Assembly (NCBI GenBank): GCA_036278735.1
Contig: DASUKM010000013.1
Location: 1-45,835, forward strand
Source of the DNA: DASUKM01 sp036278735
GTDB taxonomy: Bacteria > Acidobacteriota > Vicinamibacteria > Vicinamibacterales > 2-12-FULL-66-21
Direction of reading: 5' to 3'
Length of the DNA: 45,835 nucleotides
Shown here in pieces: positions 15,879 through 23,174 of the stretch; position 1 is the stretch's first letter, and every line of letters starts with the position of its first letter. The position numbers and the translations under genes were made by a program. The notes under the pieces were generated by a model. The model made no database searches. It was not told the origin of the DNA and saw only the letters and a list, made by a program, of their open reading frames with translations.

Positions 15879-18788
15879 TCATTTCAGTGCGCGGAGGAGC
15901 GCGGCGCGAAGCGCTTCGAGCCCGGCGTCGACATCCGGCCCGAGGTGAACCCGCAGCGCCCGGCGACGGCGCTCCGCGAGCACCGCGAAATCGCCGCGCG
16001 CCTGGGCGGCCTTCACGATGCCGAAGCTGTACTTCTGGCCGGGGACGGGGACATCGCGGGCATCATCGCAGGTGATCTGAAGGAAGACGCCCGTGTTCGG
16101 CCCGCCTTTGTAGGCCTGTCCGGTGGAGTGCAGGAATCGCGGTCCGAAGCCCAGGCACGTCGCCACATGGCGGCGATCCCGCACGGCCTGCCGCATGGCC
16201 TGCAGCACCGCTTCGTGCTTGGGTGTCATCGCCACATAGGCGAGGAGGGCGAAGTAGTCGCCGGCCCGCAGGCGTCCGAGGTGCCCGGCGAGGTAGCCGG
16301 CGAGCGATGAGTCTCCGGCGGCCGCCTGCTCGATGGCCTTGGCATTGTCCGGATCGGCGAACAGCGCGAGGCCGTCCGCCTGGCCGAACGGCTGTTCGGC
16401 GGGGAGCGTGCCGGTTCGCTCGAATGCCGACGTCAGCTTGCGCGTCGCGATCTTGCTCGCCTCGACGTCCGGCTGGTTGAACGGGTTGATGCCCATCACC
16501 GCGCCCGCCACCGCGATCGCCATTTCCCACCGGAAGAACTCCTGACCGATGTCGTCGCGCTCCGGCACGTCGATGCGGACGATCGGGTGGCCGGCCCGCT
16601 CGAGCGCGTCGACGGCCGCGTCCTGCGCCGCGTCCCGCTCGCGATCGAGTCGGATCTGGACGAACACGCGATCGGCGCCGTAGACCTCGGGCGGCCCGAT
16701 CGGCTCCCGATCGACGGGGATGAGTCCCTTGCCGTCCTTGCCCGTCGATTCGGCGATCAACTGCTCCAGCCATGCCCCGAGGTCCGAAACGCCGGCGGCC
16801 GTGACGAGGGTCACCTTGTCGCGCCCCGCCGCACCGAGTGTGCCGAGCAGCGCGCCAAGCGCGACGCCGGGGTTGCTCTCGGCCGGCACGCTGGCCGCGC
16901 ACGAGTGCACCATCAGTTCGGCGCGGTCGAGCAGCCGCGCGACGTCCAGCCCCATCACCGCGCTGGGGACGATGCCGAAATTCGACAACGCGGAATAGCG
17001 TCCGCCGATGCTGGGGACGCCCGGAAAAATGCCGCGGAAACGCTCGCGCTCCGCGATCTGCTGCAGCGTCGAGCCGGGGTCGGTGATCGCGAGGAACCGG
17101 TGCGGCGCCTCCGCCTCGCCGACGGCCTGCGTCACGCGCGCCATGAAGTACTGCATCAGGATGTTCGGCTCGAGCGTCGTGCCGGATTTGCTCGAGACGA
17201 TGAACAATGTCCGGGCGAGGTCGACGGCGTGCTCCACCGCGAGGACCTGGGCGGGATCGGTCGAATCGAGCACGTGCAGTTCGGGGTACCCGGCGACACG
17301 CCCGAAGGTGCGCCGCATGACTTCCGGGCAGAGGCTGGACCCGCCCATCCCGAGCAGGACGGCGTGCGTGAAGCGTCCCTCCTTGATGTCGCCGGCCGTC
17401 TGCGTGAGGGGTCCGAGGTGCGCCAGCTGGTCGTTGGCGACCGTCAGCCAGCCGAGCCACTGGTTCTCGTCGTGGCCGGTCCAGAGCGTCTGGTCGCGTC
17501 CCCACAACCGGCGCGCCTTGCCCGTCTGCTGCCAATCGGAGACGACCGCCGCCACCCCTTTCTGCTGATCCGCCGAGAGGCTGAAGCTCTGGCAGTCGAT
17601 TTTCGATTTCAGCTCGCCGCGCCGTGCCTTGTCGACGGTCGCGAGCAGTTCGTCGAAAGACTGGCTGAACAGCCGGACGCCGTCTTCGACCAGCCGATCC
17701 GTCACCTCCAGGAGCGAGATGCCCGAGCGGTCCAGCGCCGCGAGGACCTCGTGCGCCCCCTCCACGTTGTCCTGCAGCGTGGCGCGCGGGATCCCGTGAT
17801 CGCGGAACGCCTCGATCGTCGCCGGCGGCATCGTGTCGATCGTGTCGGGTCCAATCAGCTCCTCGACGTACAGGACGTCGCGGTACTTCGGGTTTTTCGT
17901 GCTCGTGCTGGCCCAGAGCAGCCGCTGCGGGCGGGCGCCCTTTGCGGCGAGCGCCAGCCACTGCTCGGTCTTCAGCAGCGCGAGGTAGCGTTCGTACGCG
18001 AGCTTCGCATTGGCAATCGCGATTTTGCCGAACAAGCCTTCGAGCGTCTGCCGCGTGGCGGCATCCACCTGTCCTTCGAGCTTCTTCGCGATGAGGCCGT
18101 CGACCATGGTATCGATGCGGCTGACGAAGAAGCTCGCGACGCTGGCGACCTTCGCGACGTCACCGCCGTTGGCCGCAAACGTCGTGAGCCCGTCGATATA
18201 GGCGTGCGCCACCTCTTCGTACCGATCGACGCCAAAGAGGAGCGTGATGTTGATGTTGAGTCCTTCGCTGAGCAACTGACGGATGGCCGGTACCCCTTCG
18301 GCCGTCCCCGGAACCTTGATCATGACGTTCTCGCGCGCGACCGCCTTCGTCAGCCGGCGGGCGTCGGCGATGGTGCCGGCGGTGTCGCGTCCGAGGTACG
18401 GCGACACCTCGAGGCTCGCGTACCCGTCGCCGCGCTTCGTCTGGTCGTACACGGGACGCAGCAGGTCCGCGGCCTCGCGGATATCGCCAATCGCGATCGC
18501 TTCGTACAGCGCCATCGGGTCCGCGTCGCGCTGCCGCTCGATCGTCTTCAGCCGGTCGAGGTAATCGGTGCTGCCGGCGATCGCCTTCTGGAAGATCGAT
18601 GGGTTCGAGGTCACCCCGCGCAGCCCGTCTTCGTCGATCAGCCGCTGGAATTCGCCGCTCGTGAACAAGCTGCGCCGCAGATAGTCGAGCCAGACCGACT
18701 GGCCGAACCCCTGCAGCGCCTTGACGGGATTCGCCGCGGCCGCGGGTCCGCTCGACGACGATGGCTTGAAACCGGTGGGGTCGTTCAC
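15879..18788 (-). CDS. Bifunctional transaldolase / phosphoglucose isomerase
   Basis: A 969-residue fusion. The N-terminal part (about residues 20-370) is a transaldolase with GVTSNPSIFQKAI near the start and the Schiff-base Lys in MIKVPGT. The C-terminal part (about 400-969) is a glucose-6-phosphate isomerase with LGMGGSSLCPEV and SKSGTTLEPN. It interconverts sugar phosphates between glycolysis and the non-oxidative pentose phosphate pathway. Such fusions are known from acidobacteria, cyanobacteria and some others. The open frame extends far upstream but is Arg-rich. The GTG at 18788 has GGAGG five bases before it and begins just ahead of the conserved sequence. It is divergent from the PAS-LuxR regulator. 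Confidence 0.95.
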   Translation of the reverse strand: MNDPTGFKPSSSSGPAAAANPVKALQGFGQSVWLDYLRRSLFTSGEFQRLIDEDGLRGVTSNPSIFQKAIAGSTDYLDRLKTIERQRDADPMALYEAIAIGDIREAADLLRPVYDQTKRGDGYASLEVSPYLGRDTAGTIADARRLTKAVARENVMIKVPGTAEGVPAIRQLLSEGLNINITLLFGVDRYEEVAHAYIDGLTTFAANGGDVAKVASVASFFVSRIDTMVDGLIAKKLEGQVDAATRQTLEGLFGKIAIANAKLAYERYLALLKTEQWLALAAKGARPQRLLWASTSTKNPKYRDVLYVEELIGPDTIDTMPPATIEAFRDHGIPRATLQDNVEGAHEVLAALDRSGISLLEVTDRLVEDGVRLFSQSFDELLATVDKARRGELKSKIDCQSFSLSADQQKGVAAVVSDWQQTGKARRLWGRDQTLWTGHDENQWLGWLTVANDQLAHLGPLTQTAGDIKEGRFTHAVLLGMGGSSLCPEVMRRTFGRVAGYPELHVLDSTDPAQVLAVEHAVDLARTLFIVSSKSGTTLEPNILMQYFMARVTQAVGEAEAPHRFLAITDPGSTLQQIAERERFRGIFPGVPSIGGRYSALSNFGIVPSAVMGLDVARLLDRAELMVHSCAASVPAESNPGVALGALLGTLGAAGRDKVTLVTAAGVSDLGAWLEQLIAESTGKDGKGLIPVDREPIGPPEVYGADRVFVQIRLDRERDAAQDAAVDALERAGHPIVRIDVPERDDIGQEFFRWEMAIAVAGAVMGINPFNQPDVEASKIATRKLTSAFERTGTLPAEQPFGQADGLALFADPDNAKAIEQAAAGDSSLAGYLAGHLGRLRAGDYFALLAYVAMTPKHEAVLQAMRQAVRDRRHVATCLGFGPRFLHSTGQAYKGGPNTGVFLQITCDDARDVPVPGQKYSFGIVKAAQARGDFAVLAERRRRALRVHLGPDVDAGLEALRAALLRALK

Positions 18789-18793
18789 GTTGT

Positions 18794-18798
18794 CCTCC
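18794..18798 (-). promoter_or_regulatory. Ribosome binding site fixing the tal/pgi start
   Basis: On the minus strand this reads GGAGG, five bases before the GTG at 18788. It decides between that GTG and a second in-frame GTG at 18803. Confidence 0.7.
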
Positions 18799-18960
18799 GT
18801 CACGAAGCAGATCGGGCGCCGGCGCGCACCGGGCGGGTTCACGTTCGCTCGATTGTACACACCACTATTGCCGAAATTCGTCTGCCGCGCCATCCACCGC
18901 GATGCGAACGCTGCGGCCCAAAGCCCGGCCGCAGGCCGTGTTCGTGCGCGAGGCGAGAGG

Positions 18961-18966
18961 TATACT
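18961..18966 (+). promoter_or_regulatory. Candidate -10 box for the PAS-LuxR operon
   Basis: TATACT stands out in GC-rich surroundings, 37 bp before the ATG at 19003. No convincing -35 hexamer lies 16-18 bp upstream. The 214-bp divergent gap also holds a minus-strand TACAAT near 18853-18858 that could serve tal/pgi. Confidence 0.4.
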
Positions 18967-19002
18967 CGGAAGGTTGGTCGGCTCCGTCTCGGAGGACAGG
19001 CG

Positions 19003-19653
19003 ATGCTGGACGGCGACCTCTTCGAACTGCTCGAGCACACCGCGGACGCCGCCTTCGTGGTGACCGACGCCGGCGAAATCTGCGCGTGGAATGCCAGCGC
19101 CGAAGCGCTCTTCGGGTTCTGTCGCGCCGAGGCGATTGGCCGGACCTGCTTCGACCTGTTCCAGGGCCGGGGCGCGCTCGGCACCCGTGTCTGCTCCGAG
19201 CAGTGCCACGTCCGGCAATGCGTCGTTCGGCACGAGCAGGTGCCGGATTTCGATCTGGACGTTCGGACGCGGTCGGGGCGCCGCATCTGGGTGAACATGT
19301 CGACGGTCGTGAGCGAAGATCCGCGGACCGGCCGCCGGCGCATCGTGCACCTGGCCCGCGGCATCACGAGCCGCAAGCGGACGGATCTGCTCGTCGACAA
19401 GATTCTGCGCCTGTCCCGCGATCTGGCCGACGCGCACGAGTCGCCGCGGTTCGATCCGGTCGTACCGCTCTCGGAGCAGGAGCAGCGCGTGCTCAAGGGG
19501 CTCTCCGAAGGGCGGAGTCCGTCGGACATCGTCACCGCCCTGCACATTACGCCGCAGACGCTGCGGAATCATCTGCACCACATCAACCAGAAGCTGGGCA
19601 CGCACACGCGCCTGGAGGCGGTGATCCATGCCGTCCGGCGGCAATTGATCTGA
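19003..19653 (+). CDS. PAS-domain LuxR-type transcriptional regulator
   Basis: A 216-residue regulator. An N-terminal PAS domain (about residues 5-125) is joined to a C-terminal LuxR-type helix-turn-helix (about 150-212; LSEQEQRVLKGLSEG, then TPQTLRNHLHHINQKL). The PAS domain holds six cysteines (C27, C40, C49, C64, C68, C73), the last three in VCSEQCHVRQC. This hints at a metal, Fe-S or thiol redox signal in place of a phosphorelay receiver. GGAGG at 18991-18995 precedes the ATG. It leads a short plus-strand group with DUF488 and cupin genes (36- and 25-nt gaps) and is divergent from tal/pgi, so it may control itself, its neighbours or the minus-strand run. Confidence 0.88.
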   Translation: MLDGDLFELLEHTADAAFVVTDAGEICAWNASAEALFGFCRAEAIGRTCFDLFQGRGALGTRVCSEQCHVRQCVVRHEQVPDFDLDVRTRSGRRIWVNMSTVVSEDPRTGRRRIVHLARGITSRKRTDLLVDKILRLSRDLADAHESPRFDPVVPLSEQEQRVLKGLSEGRSPSDIVTALHITPQTLRNHLHHINQKLGTHTRLEAVIHAVRRQLI

Positions 19654-19689
19654 GGCGATGGTGCCGCGGGCATGGCCGGAGCGAGCCAG

Positions 19690-20046
19690 ATGATCAAAGT
19701 GAAGCGCGCGTACGAGCCGGCCGCGCGAACCGATGGCACGCGCCTGCTCGTCGAGCGGCTGTGGCCGCGCGGTCTGACCAAGGAGAAGGTCCACGTCGAC
19801 GCGTGGCTCAAGGAGGTCGGCCCGAGCACCGCGCTGCGGAAGTGGTTCGCGCACGATCCGGAAAAGTGGGACGAATTCCGGCGGCGGTATCGCCGCGAGC
19901 TCGACGCCAACCCGGACGCCTGGGCCCCGATCCGGGCCGCCGCTCGCCGGGGGACCGTCACCCTGGTCTACAGTTCGCACGACGAGCAGCACAACAATGC
20001 CGTCGCGCTGCAGGAGTATCTCCAGGCGCACGCGCGACGCCGGTAG
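19690..20046 (+). CDS. DUF488 family protein (YeaO-like)
   Basis: A 118-residue protein of the DUF488 family: it begins MIKVKRAYEPA, continues with DGTRLLVERLWPRGL, and has the conserved WFAHDPEKWDEFRRRY and TLVYSSHD. No enzyme activity is established for the family. An ATG at 19672 is in frame, but the ATG at 19690 matches the usual family N-terminus and has GGAG 8 nt upstream. It is the second gene of the PAS-LuxR group. Confidence 0.88.
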   Translation: MIKVKRAYEPAARTDGTRLLVERLWPRGLTKEKVHVDAWLKEVGPSTALRKWFAHDPEKWDEFRRRYRRELDANPDAWAPIRAAARRGTVTLVYSSHDEQHNNAVALQEYLQAHARRR

Positions 20047-20071
20047 CGCCCGGTCGAACACAGGAGGCGAG

Positions 20072-20470
20072 ATGTCCGACGACGTGTCTCGGGAACCGCT
20101 GCACCGAAGGCCCCACCCCCAGCCGATGGCGGCGCCGTTTCTGGAATTCGATCTCGGGCGCGAGCTGGACGACCTGCACCGGGAGGGCGGCTGGAAGAGC
20201 GGCCACAACGCGCGCACGCTCGTCAAGTTCGACGACTTCCGCGTCGTGCTGATCGCGCTGGCCTCGAACACCACCATCCCGGGGCATCGCACCGATGGCC
20301 GCATCTCGATCCAGACCGTCCGCGGCCACGTCCGCGTGCGCGCCGAAGGCCGCACCTTCGATCTGCCGGCCGGCGCGCTGCTCGCGCTCGACCACGATCT
20401 GCCGCACGACGTCGAGGCGCTCGAGGAGAGCGCATTCCTGCTGACGATCGCCTGGCGTCCCCGCGGGTAG
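20072..20470 (+). CDS. Small cupin-domain protein
   Basis: A 132-residue single-domain cupin. The beta-barrel core runs from about residue 50 to 128, with NTTIPGHRTDGRISIQTVRG as the first cupin motif and LPAGALLALDHDLPHDVEA as the second; their His residues are candidate metal ligands. Small cupins of this type usually bind a metal and a small ligand, but the substrate is unknown. AGGAGG at 20062-20067 sits just before the ATG. It is likely cotranscribed with the DUF488 and PAS-LuxR genes. Confidence 0.8.
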   Translation: MSDDVSREPLHRRPHPQPMAAPFLEFDLGRELDDLHREGGWKSGHNARTLVKFDDFRVVLIALASNTTIPGHRTDGRISIQTVRGHVRVRAEGRTFDLPAGALLALDHDLPHDVEALEESAFLLTIAWRPRG

Positions 20471-20516
20471 CCGGCATCCGTCAGCGGCACGATCCGGACC
20501 CGGCGAGCGCATCGCG

Positions 20517-20522
20517 TATGAT
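20517..20522 (+). promoter_or_regulatory. Candidate -10 box
   Basis: TATGAT, 29 bp upstream of the proposed TTG start at 20552. No -35 consensus is visible. It would separate the secreted protein from the cupin operon. Confidence 0.3.
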
Positions 20523-20551
20523 GGGGCGCGATCCTCGACTTGGAGTCCCGA

Positions 20552-22423
20552 TTGTCCACCAGCAGAATTCTTGGAGGCGGCTTCGCCGCGGCCGCCATCG
20601 TCACCCTGTGCGCGGCGCCCACGCCGCCCTCGACACCTGCCGCCCGCGCCAGCGTCCACCGCGCCGTCGCCTTCGATGTGTCTCCTCCCCTGGCTCGTCT
20701 TCGCGGGGTGGACGCGAGCGGAGCGCCCGCGCATTGTCCGGCAGGCGACTGCGGCACATCGCCGCCGTCCAACGGTGCGCAGGCGCAACGCCGTCCCGAT
20801 CCGCCGACGCCACCCGCCCCGAGCATCACGGCGGCCGGCGCCGCGGTCGAGCAGACGGTGCAGGGCAGCCGTCCGGCCGCGGCGATCGTCGCGAGCTTCG
20901 ACGGGCTCGGCGTCGGCTTCGAAGGGCCGCAGGGGACGTTCACCGGCCGCAGTCCCTCCGACAGCAGCCTGGCCGTCGGGCCCGATCACATCGTCCAGAC
21001 GGTGAACTCGCGCCTCGCGGTCTACACGAAAAGGGGAAAGAAGTATCAGACGACCGGCAAGGTGCTCTACGGACCGGTCGCGAACAACGCGGTGTTTACC
21101 GGGTTCGGCGGCGTGTGCGCCGCGCGCAACAACGGCGACGTCGTCGTGCGCTACGACCAGCTCGCGAACCGCTGGCTGATCGTCATGCCGATCTTCGGCC
21201 GGATCGCGCCGGGCGAGTTCCCGGCGCGCGGCCCCGCGCGTCCGGGGCGTCCGGCTCTGCCCGGTCAGCTCGCGACGCGAGGGCAGGCGGCCAGCGCCGG
21301 ACCCGCAGCGCACATGCCGCCGAACGCCGTCCAGCCGCCGCCGCCGCAACGGCGTGGAGGCCGAGGGCGGCGCGCCGGCGAGCCGCCTGCGGCCCCGCCG
21401 CCCGGCACGTACGCGATGTGCTATGCCGTGAGCACGGGACCGGATCCGCTCGGCACCTACTACCGCTACGCGTTCGATCGGCCGCTCTTTCCGGACTACC
21501 CGCGTCCGGCCGTCTGGCCCGACGGCTACTACGTGCCGACCAGCACGGGCGATACGGTCATCCAGAAGCACGCGTGCGTGGTCGATCGCCGGCGCATGCT
21601 GAAGGGACAGCCCGCGACCGAGCAGTGCGTGATCATCGACGGCGTCAATTTTCTCAACAATGCCGACATCGACGGCCACGGCGTCCCCCCGCGCGGCGCC
21701 CCCAACATCATGATCGCGGCCGGCGGCACCCAGCTCAAAGACATCTTCGAAGACGACGGGATCTACGTCTGGAAATTTCACGTGGACTGGAGCGATCCCG
21801 CGAAGACGAAGGTCATCGGGCCGGAGAAGATTGCCGTCGCGCCGTACCACTATCTGTGCAACGGGCAGTTGAGCAGTTGCGTCCCGCAGCCCGACACCGA
21901 CCGGCGCCTCGACGCGCAAGGGGACAAGATCATGCAGCGCGTCGTCTACCGCCGGATCGACGGACACGAATCGATCGTCGCCGCGCACTCGGTCGCGACG
22001 AAGGCGGGCGCGGGCGGCGTCAGGTGGTACGAGCTGCGATTCGATTCGCACCGCAACCCCGTGCTGTACCAGCAGGGGACGTACGCGCCCGATCGCTTTT
22101 ACCGGTGGATGCCGAGCATCGGGATGGACGGGATGGGCGACATCGCGGTCGGCTACTCGTTCGGCGGCACGCCGAACTACGCCGGCCAGCGCTTCGCCGC
22201 GCGGGTCCCCGGCGATCCCAAAGGCGTGCTCTCGCTGCACGAGACCGTGCTCGTCGATGGCGAGGCCGCGCAGACGAATACCCTCCGCTGGGAGGATTAC
22301 GCCACGACCGCGATGGATCCGTCCGACGACTGCACGTTCTGGTACACCGGGGATTACGTGAAGAAGGACGCGACGAGCTACTCGTCGCGGATCGGCGCGT
22401 TCCGCGTGCCGGGTTGCCAGTAG
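20552..22423 (+). CDS. Secreted protein of unknown function with proline/RGG-rich insert
   Basis: A 623-residue exported protein that I cannot assign to a characterised family. It begins with a signal peptide (ILGGGFAAAAIVTLCAAP) and a Pro-rich linker. A long, probably beta-rich domain follows with segments such as PSDSSLAVGPDHIVQTVN, YYRYAFDRPLFPDYP and GDIAVGYSFGG, recalling propeller-like extracellular proteins of acidobacteria and related phyla. Residues 216-285 are a low-complexity insert (Pro, Gly, Arg; RRGGRGRR) that interrupts otherwise ordered sequence. The start is a TTG at 20552 with GGAG six bases before it; an in-frame TTG at 20540 is an alternative. Confidence 0.75.
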   Translation: MSTSRILGGGFAAAAIVTLCAAPTPPSTPAARASVHRAVAFDVSPPLARLRGVDASGAPAHCPAGDCGTSPPSNGAQAQRRPDPPTPPAPSITAAGAAVEQTVQGSRPAAAIVASFDGLGVGFEGPQGTFTGRSPSDSSLAVGPDHIVQTVNSRLAVYTKRGKKYQTTGKVLYGPVANNAVFTGFGGVCAARNNGDVVVRYDQLANRWLIVMPIFGRIAPGEFPARGPARPGRPALPGQLATRGQAASAGPAAHMPPNAVQPPPPQRRGGRGRRAGEPPAAPPPGTYAMCYAVSTGPDPLGTYYRYAFDRPLFPDYPRPAVWPDGYYVPTSTGDTVIQKHACVVDRRRMLKGQPATEQCVIIDGVNFLNNADIDGHGVPPRGAPNIMIAAGGTQLKDIFEDDGIYVWKFHVDWSDPAKTKVIGPEKIAVAPYHYLCNGQLSSCVPQPDTDRRLDAQGDKIMQRVVYRRIDGHESIVAAHSVATKAGAGGVRWYELRFDSHRNPVLYQQGTYAPDRFYRWMPSIGMDGMGDIAVGYSFGGTPNYAGQRFAARVPGDPKGVLSLHETVLVDGEAAQTNTLRWEDYATTAMDPSDDCTFWYTGDYVKKDATSYSSRIGAFRVPGCQ

Positions 22424-22466
22424 TCAGGGCATGAAGTACACGGCCTGATCCAGGGATCTGGGGCCT

Positions 22467-22564
22467 GCGATCTGGGATCTGGGATCTGGGATCTGGGATC
22501 TGCGATCTGCGATCTGCGATCTGGGATCTGGGATCTGGGATCTGGGATCTGGGATCTGGGATCT
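22467..22564. repeat. Heptamer tandem array, 14 copies
   Basis: Fourteen contiguous 7-bp units with no length change: ten GGGATCT and four GCGATCT, the latter at unit 1 and units 6-8. Rotated, the common unit reads ATCTGGG. A degenerate copy lies just before, near 22452. The array fills the gap between convergent genes ending at 22423 and 22599 and is followed at once by a hairpin. The units share the core CTGG with the arrays at 34422 and 43084. Confidence 0.95.
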
Positions 22565-22565
22565 G

Positions 22566-22588
22566 GGTCAGCCCTTCATGGGCTGACC
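22566..22588. terminator. Hairpin between convergent genes
   Basis: A 9-bp perfect stem, GGTCAGCCC and GGGCTGACC, with a TTCAT loop. It has no U tract, but its place between convergent genes fits a bidirectional terminator. The stem contains the 12-mer GAAGGGCTGACC (minus strand), found again at 43063-43074. Confidence 0.6.
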
Positions 22589-22598
22589 ACGATCGGTG

Positions 22599-23174
22599 TC
22601 ACCGGGACGCCCGCGATTCGATCCGGCGGTCGGGCACGAGCCACATGAGCGCGACCGACACGTACAGGGCATCCGACAGCCACTGGTTCACGAAGGCGAG
22701 CGGGATGGCCGCCACGTACAGGACGATCGAGAGATTGCCCTTGACGTCTCCGCCAATCGCGGCCGCCAGCTTCGATGCCGGGCCCTCCGCCGCGAGGATT
22801 GCGCGCACCAGAATCGAATACGCGATCGCGGCGAGCAGCAGGACGATGCCGTACACGGCCGTCGGCACCGCCGCGAAGTGATTCTCGCCCATCCAGCCCG
22901 TGACGAAGGGCACCAGCGACAGCCAGAACAGCAGGTGCAGGTTCGCCCACAGGACGCGCCCGTCCACCCGCTCGACGACGTGGAACATGTGATGGTGATT
23001 GCTCCAGTAGATCCCGAGAAAGACGAAGCTGAGCACGTACGTGAGCGCCACCGGGACGAGCGGCCGCAGCGCCGGCCAGCCGGTCCCCTCGGGCACGCGC
23101 AGATCCAGCACCATGATCGTGATGAGGATCGCGATCACGCCGTCGCTGAACGCCTCGAGACGCGTCGAGGTCAC
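22599..23174 (-). CDS. TMEM175-like potassium channel family protein (DUF1211)
   Basis: A 191-residue membrane protein with about six helices. The first helix holds FSDGVIAI (residues 9-16), the signature of the TMEM175 family, in which this segment lines the pore of potassium-permeable channels. One six-helix repeat is present, as in bacterial members, which assemble as tetramers. The start is a GTG that overlaps the stop of the BNR-repeat gene as GTGA (23171-23174); the coupling is clear but the functional link is not. Some family members' ion selectivity is debated, so the substrate ion is inferred. Confidence 0.85.
   Translation of the reverse strand: MTSTRLEAFSDGVIAILITIMVLDLRVPEGTGWPALRPLVPVALTYVLSFVFLGIYWSNHHHMFHVVERVDGRVLWANLHLLFWLSLVPFVTGWMGENHFAAVPTAVYGIVLLLAAIAYSILVRAILAAEGPASKLAAAIGGDVKGNLSIVLYVAAIPLAFVNQWLSDALYVSVALMWLVPDRRIESRASR

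Noticed and set aside
15879..19547. 1222-residue form of transaldolase/PGI
   Set aside because: The added part is Arg/Ser-rich, overlaps the divergent regulator, and GGAGG plus GTG at 18788 fits the conserved start.
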